Source: an uncultured Collinsella sp.
GTDB lineage: Bacteria > Actinomycetota > Coriobacteriia > Coriobacteriales > Coriobacteriaceae
Direction of reading: 5' to 3'
Assembly: GCA_934630855.1 (NCBI GenBank)
Contig: CAKTWW010000035.1
Location: 1 to 24,054, forward strand
Length of the DNA stretch: 24,054 nt
Positions 21,126 through 24,054 of this stretch are shown here, in pieces. Below the pieces are notes generated by a model that was not told where the DNA came from, ran no database searches, and was given only the letters and a program-made list of their open reading frames with translations. Numbering within the stretch: the stretch's first letter is position 1; every line of letters begins with the position of its first letter. A program made the translations under genes and the position numbers.

Positions 21126-22067
21126 TTAAGCCTTCAGGCTCAGGCCCATGGACTCAAGCTTGTCCTTCACTTCCTCGATCGACTTAACACCGAAGTTACG
21201 GATGTTGAGCAGATCGTTCTCCGAGAACTCAACGAGCTGACGGACCGAGTGAATGCTGGCGCGCTTAAGGCAGTTGTAGGAACGGACGGAAAGGTCCAGA
21301 TCCTCGATCTGCTTGTCCAGCTCGGCGTTGTCGTTGGTGACCTCGGGAGCGAAGATCGAAGCCTCCTCCTCGACCTCGGGGGTCTCGGCAAGGTTCATAA
21401 AGGCGGCCATATGCTGGTTGATGATATTGGCAGCCTGGACCACGGCGTCGCGCGGGGCGATGGAGCCGTTGGTCTCGATCTCGAGGACAAGGCGGTCGTA
21501 GTCGGTGTGCTGACCGACACGGCAAGCCTCAACGAGCTTGGCGCAACGGGACACCGGCGAGTACAGCGAGTCGACGTGGATCACACCGATGGGATCGTTG
21601 TCGCGCTTGTTGGCCTCGCCAGAGACATAGCCGCGGCCATAGCCGATGCGCATGCTCATGGTGAGATGGCCACCCTCGGTGAGCGTAGCGATGTGCTGCT
21701 CGGGGTTGACCAGCTCAAACTCGGACGGAATAAAGAAGTCCGCACCGGTGACCTCGCAGGGACCGTCAACCGAGATGGTAGCGGTCGCCTCGTCGGTCGT
21801 GCCGAGAGCCCTGAAGACAAGACCCTTGACATTCAGGACGATGTCGGTGACATCCTCGACCATGTTAGGGATGGTCATGAACTCGTGCTGCGCACCATCG
21901 ATCTGAATAGCCTCGACGGCGGCACCCTCGAGCGAGGACAGAAGAACGCGACGAAGGGAGTTACCCAGCGTATCGCCGTAGCCACGCTCGAGCGGCTCGA
22001 CGGAGACACGAGCAGACGTCTCGTTGATCTCTTCGACCTGAACCTGAGGCCTAATGAATTCTGACAT
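21126..22067 (-). CDS. rpoA: DNA-directed RNA polymerase alpha subunit
   Basis: A 313-residue scaffold subunit of RNA polymerase. The N-terminal dimerisation domain (to about 230) has EPLERGYGDTLGNSLRRVLL and MSMRIGYGRGY. After an acidic linker, the C-terminal domain (about 245-313) has DLSVRSYNCLKRASI and LLNIRNFGVKSIEEV, the helix-hairpin-helix that contacts UP elements and activators. TGGAGG lies 6 bases before ATG 22067. It sits between rpsD and rplQ, the usual alpha-operon order. Confidence 0.98.
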   Translation of the reverse strand: MSEFIRPQVQVEEINETSARVSVEPLERGYGDTLGNSLRRVLLSSLEGAAVEAIQIDGAQHEFMTIPNMVEDVTDIVLNVKGLVFRALGTTDEATATISVDGPCEVTGADFFIPSEFELVNPEQHIATLTEGGHLTMSMRIGYGRGYVSGEANKRDNDPIGVIHVDSLYSPVSRCAKLVEACRVGQHTDYDRLVLEIETNGSIAPRDAVVQAANIINQHMAAFMNLAETPEVEEEASIFAPEVTNDNAELDKQIEDLDLSVRSYNCLKRASIHSVRQLVEFSENDLLNIRNFGVKSIEEVKDKLESMGLSLKA

Positions 22068-22099
22068 GTATTACCTCCAGCCTCAGCAGCCCGGATGGA

Positions 22100-22696
22100 C
22101 TACTTAGAGTAGAGCTCGACGATGAGCTGCTCGTTGATATCACCGCTGATCTGCTCACGCGTCGGCAGAGCGAGCACGTTACCAGACAGCTTCTCGATAT
22201 CGACCTCGAGCCAGCCAGGGACCTCAAAGCGCTCGGAGGAAATCAGAGCCTCCTTGATGGGGAGGAGGTCACGGAACTTCTCGCCGACAGCGACGACGTC
22301 GCCGGCCTTGACGCGGTAGGACGGGATGTCCACACGCTTGCCGTTCACGGTGAAGTGACCGTGACGGACGGACTGACGAGCCTCTTTGCGGGTGCGGGCG
22401 AAGCCAAGACGGAAGACGACGTTGTCGAGGCGAGACTCAAGGATGATCATGAGGTTCTCACCGGTGACGCCGTTCATCTTGCGGGCCTTGTTGAAGTAGC
22501 CGTGGAACTGCTTCTCCAGAACGCCATAGATGAACTTGACCTTCTGCTTCTCGCGCAGCTGCATGCCGTACTCAGATTCCTTGCGACGGCGCTTGGGCTG
22601 ACGGATAGATTCCTTCTTGCTGCTGTAACCGAGCTCAGCGGGATCGATCCCGAGCTGACGGCAGCGCTTAAGAACAGGAGTCCTGTCGATTGCCAT
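22100..22696 (-). CDS. rpsD: 30S ribosomal protein S4
   Basis: A primary 16S rRNA-binding protein of 198 residues. The N-terminal part has only one Cys (LKRCRQLG), so it is the zinc-free form. The S4 domain runs from about 90 with LESRLDNVVFRLGFARTRKE, then VRHGHFTVNGKRVDIPS. The end is EQLIVELYSK. AAAGGA is 9-10 bases before ATG 22696. In many bacteria S4 represses its own operon; the leader with hairpins at 23687-23764 could be where that happens here (inference). Confidence 0.98.
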   Translation of the reverse strand: MAIDRTPVLKRCRQLGIDPAELGYSSKKESIRQPKRRRKESEYGMQLREKQKVKFIYGVLEKQFHGYFNKARKMNGVTGENLMIILESRLDNVVFRLGFARTRKEARQSVRHGHFTVNGKRVDIPSYRVKAGDVVAVGEKFRDLLPIKEALISSERFEVPGWLEVDIEKLSGNVLALPTREQISGDINEQLIVELYSK

Positions 22697-22715
22697 ATTG
22701 ATACGATCCTTTCAG

Positions 22716-23120
22716 TTACACGCGGCGACGCTTCTTGGGGCGGCAGCCGTTGTGCGGGATGGGGGTCTTGTCCTGGATGCTCGAGACCTCGAGGCCAGCA
22801 GCCTGGAGGGAGCGGATGGCGGTCTCACGACCGGAGCCGGGGCCCTTGACGAAGACGGAAACCTTCTTCATACCGTGCTCCATGGCCTGCTTGGCAGCAG
22901 CCTCGGCAGCCATCTGGGCAGCGAACGGCGTGGACTTACGGGAGCCCTTGAAGCCCACCTGGCCAGCCGACTTCCAGGAAATGACGTTGCCCTGGGGATC
23001 GGTGATCGAAACGATCGTGTTGTTGAACGTAGAACGAATGTGAGCCTGGCCCACGGAAATGTTCTTACGGTCCGCGCGCTTCAGACGGGCAGCGCGAACG
23101 TTCTTCTTAGCAGTAGCCAT
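22716..23120 (-). CDS. rpsK: 30S ribosomal protein S11
   Basis: A 134-residue platform protein of the small subunit. It has the conserved [40 protein letters not shown], the [17 protein letters not shown] loop, and the Pro-His-Asn-Gly-Cys-Arg-Pro end with a basic tail (KKRRRV). AGGAG stands about 10 bases before ATG 23120. It lies 14 bases after rpsM in the same transcript. Confidence 0.98.
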   Translation of the reverse strand: MATAKKNVRAARLKRADRKNISVGQAHIRSTFNNTIVSITDPQGNVISWKSAGQVGFKGSRKSTPFAAQMAAEAAAKQAMEHGMKKVSVFVKGPGSGRETAIRSLQAAGLEVSSIQDKTPIPHNGCRPKKRRRV

Positions 23121-23134
23121 CTATCTAGCGCTCC

Positions 23135-23509
23135 TTATTTCTTCTTCTTAGCACCGATCTGACGCTTCGGGCCCTTGCGGGTACGAGCGTTAGTGTGGGT
23201 GCGCTGGCCGCGGACCGGGAGGCCCTTGCGGTGACGAAGGCCGCGGTTGCAGCCGATGTCCATAAGGCGCTTGACGTTCTGGTTGCGCTCACGGCGGAGG
23301 TCGCCCTCAACCATGATCTGGTTCTTGTCGATATAATCACGGATGGCGTTAACCTCATCCTCGGTGAGGTCCTTAACGCGCGTATCCACGTTAACGTTGC
23401 ACTCGACGCAAATCTTCGTCGCAGTGGTGCGGCCGATGCCGTAAATGTAGGTCAGACCGATCTCAACGCGCTTCTCACGCGGGAGGTCGACACCATTAAT
23501 ACGGGCCAA
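23135..23509 (-). CDS. rpsM: 30S ribosomal protein S13 (TTG start)
   Basis: A 124-residue protein of the subunit head that contacts the P-site tRNA. The sequence [20 protein letters not shown] starts directly after the initiation codon, and the C-terminus [13 protein letters not shown] is followed by a Lys-rich tail. The start codon is TTG at 23509, with AGGAG 6 bases upstream and no in-frame ATG that would keep the conserved N-terminus. A TTG start in a major ribosomal gene is unusual and may tune its output. Confidence 0.96.
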   Translation of the reverse strand: MARINGVDLPREKRVEIGLTYIYGIGRTTATKICVECNVNVDTRVKDLTEDEVNAIRDYIDKNQIMVEGDLRRERNQNVKRLMDIGCNRGLRHRKGLPVRGQRTHTNARTRKGPKRQIGAKKKK

Positions 23510-23523
23510 CGTAGTCTCCTCTC

Positions 23524-23637
23524 TTAACCCTGACGCTGCTTATGACGGGGGTTCTCGCAAATGACGAGGACCTTGCCATGGCGCCTAATGATTTTGCACT
23601 TATCGCACATCTTCTTGACCGAAGGACGTACCTTCAT
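23524..23637 (-). CDS. rpmJ: 50S ribosomal protein L36
   Basis: A 37-residue protein found by translating the reverse complement: [19 protein letters not shown], then [18 protein letters not shown]. The zinc motif is complete (Cys11, Cys14, Cys27, His32), so this is the zinc-binding form. GAAAGGAAG lies about 6 bases before ATG 23637. The stop is 14 bases before the rpsM start. It is preceded by the structured 150-base gap. Confidence 0.97.
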   Translation of the reverse strand: MKVRPSVKKMCDKCKIIRRHGKVLVICENPRHKQRQG

Positions 23638-23787
23638 CGTTCTTCCTTTCGGTAGCGCTCAAACTACTTCCCTACTATCTACTCGCCCAGCCGCAGGCGT
23701 TTAAAACTATGGCTGGTCTTCACACACAATCCGACCGTAGGTTGAGCTAAGCCTGCAGTCGGAATAGGAGTGCGTGTATGCGTGCCG
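23638..23787 (-). promoter_or_regulatory. Structured leader between infA and rpmJ
   Basis: A 150-base gap, long for this otherwise compact cluster. It holds a long hairpin (23731-23764: TCCGAC/GTCGGA outer stem continuing, after one mismatch, to about 14 pairs around a 6-base loop) and a second stem CCAGCC/GGCTGG (23687-23692 with 23712-23717). It could be an autoregulatory leader bound by a ribosomal protein or an internal promoter region. No T-run terminator is seen. Confidence 0.5.
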
Positions 23788-24006
23788 CTATTTGTAGCGA
23801 TAGGTGATGCGGCCGCGGGTCAGGTCGTACGGGGAAAGCTCCACGACAACCCTGTCACCGGGGAGAATACGGATGTAATTCATTCGGATCTTGCCGGAAA
23901 TGTTGCACAGAACCGAATGACCGTTCTCGAGCTCAACCTTGAACATGGCGTTGGGCAGCGGTTCCTTTACCGTACCCTCGAGCTCAATTGCGTCTTCCTT
24001 CTTCAC
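23788..24006 (-). CDS. infA: Translation initiation factor IF-1
   Basis: Binds the A site of the 30S subunit during initiation. It is a single OB-fold protein with [59 protein letters not shown] and the YRYK end. A GTG at 24006 gives 72 residues ([11 protein letters not shown]), the same length and N-terminal pattern as well-known IF-1; a TTG at 24012 would add two residues. Neither has a clear ribosome binding site and there is no ATG. It is the first visible gene of the cluster. Confidence 0.95.
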   Translation of the reverse strand: MKKEDAIELEGTVKEPLPNAMFKVELENGHSVLCNISGKIRMNYIRILPGDRVVVELSPYDLTRGRITYRYK

Positions 24007-24045
24007 AAGCAATCATCTTTCTCTAGAAAACGACAGCGATTGAGT

Positions 24046-24051
24046 ATTCTA
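24046..24051 (-). promoter_or_regulatory. Possible -10 element upstream of infA
   Basis: TAGAAT on the minus strand is a 5 of 6 match to the -10 consensus, 39 bases before the GTG start. The -35 would lie beyond the window edge, so it cannot be judged. Confidence 0.25.
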
Positions 24052-24054
24052 CAA

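Noticed and set aside
23731..23764. Part of a tRNA gene (AGCTCA-like stretch in a stem)
   Set aside because: No acceptor stem, T-arm or CCA end can be found around it; it folds better as a simple hairpin.

Overview
The window looks like chromosomal DNA of a high-GC Gram-positive, most likely a gut coriobacterium of the Collinsella type. This is inferred from the protein families, the codon use, the S10/alpha-type ribosomal cluster and the frequent AGGAGG-like ribosome binding sites. No database was searched and no rRNA is present, so the genus is only a best guess.

Left part (1-5686) is accessory DNA, visibly richer in A/T than the rest. On the minus strand a transporter cassette reads right to left: a small secreted four-cysteine protein (4066-3701), a 740-residue membrane protein built of two homologous permease halves (3634-1412), an ABC ATPase (1406-666) and a second permease cut by the window edge (512-1). 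Divergent from it, on the plus strand, lies a DUF2975-like membrane protein plus a small XRE regulator (4187-4960). A tyrosine recombinase follows directly; it keeps its catalytic domain but has lost its N-terminal domains (4970-5686). About 400 bases without a gene but rich in dyads follow.

Middle part (6000-15400) is metabolic and housekeeping. It holds an ACT-domain protein and a citrate synthase with a strong terminator, two convergent Cof-type HAD phosphatases, adenine deaminase, tyrosyl-tRNA synthetase and a U32-family protein. The gaps here carry a modular interspersed repeat: four copies of one scaffold that holds either of two different 8-bp palindromic cores. Three of the copies sit exactly at the stop codons of neighbouring genes. 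A separate 69-base imperfect inverted repeat lies beside the tyrS terminator.

Right part (15400-24054) has a class A penicillin-binding protein with a long low-complexity tail, then argR and a family 2 glycosyltransferase. It ends in the infA-rpmJ-rpsM-rpsK-rpsD-rpoA-rplQ-truA cluster, all on the minus strand. A strong terminator separates rplQ from truA, and a structured 150-base leader separates infA from rpmJ.

The main candidates for something undescribed are the secreted-protein/duplicated-permease ABC cassette and the core-swapped stop-codon repeats.
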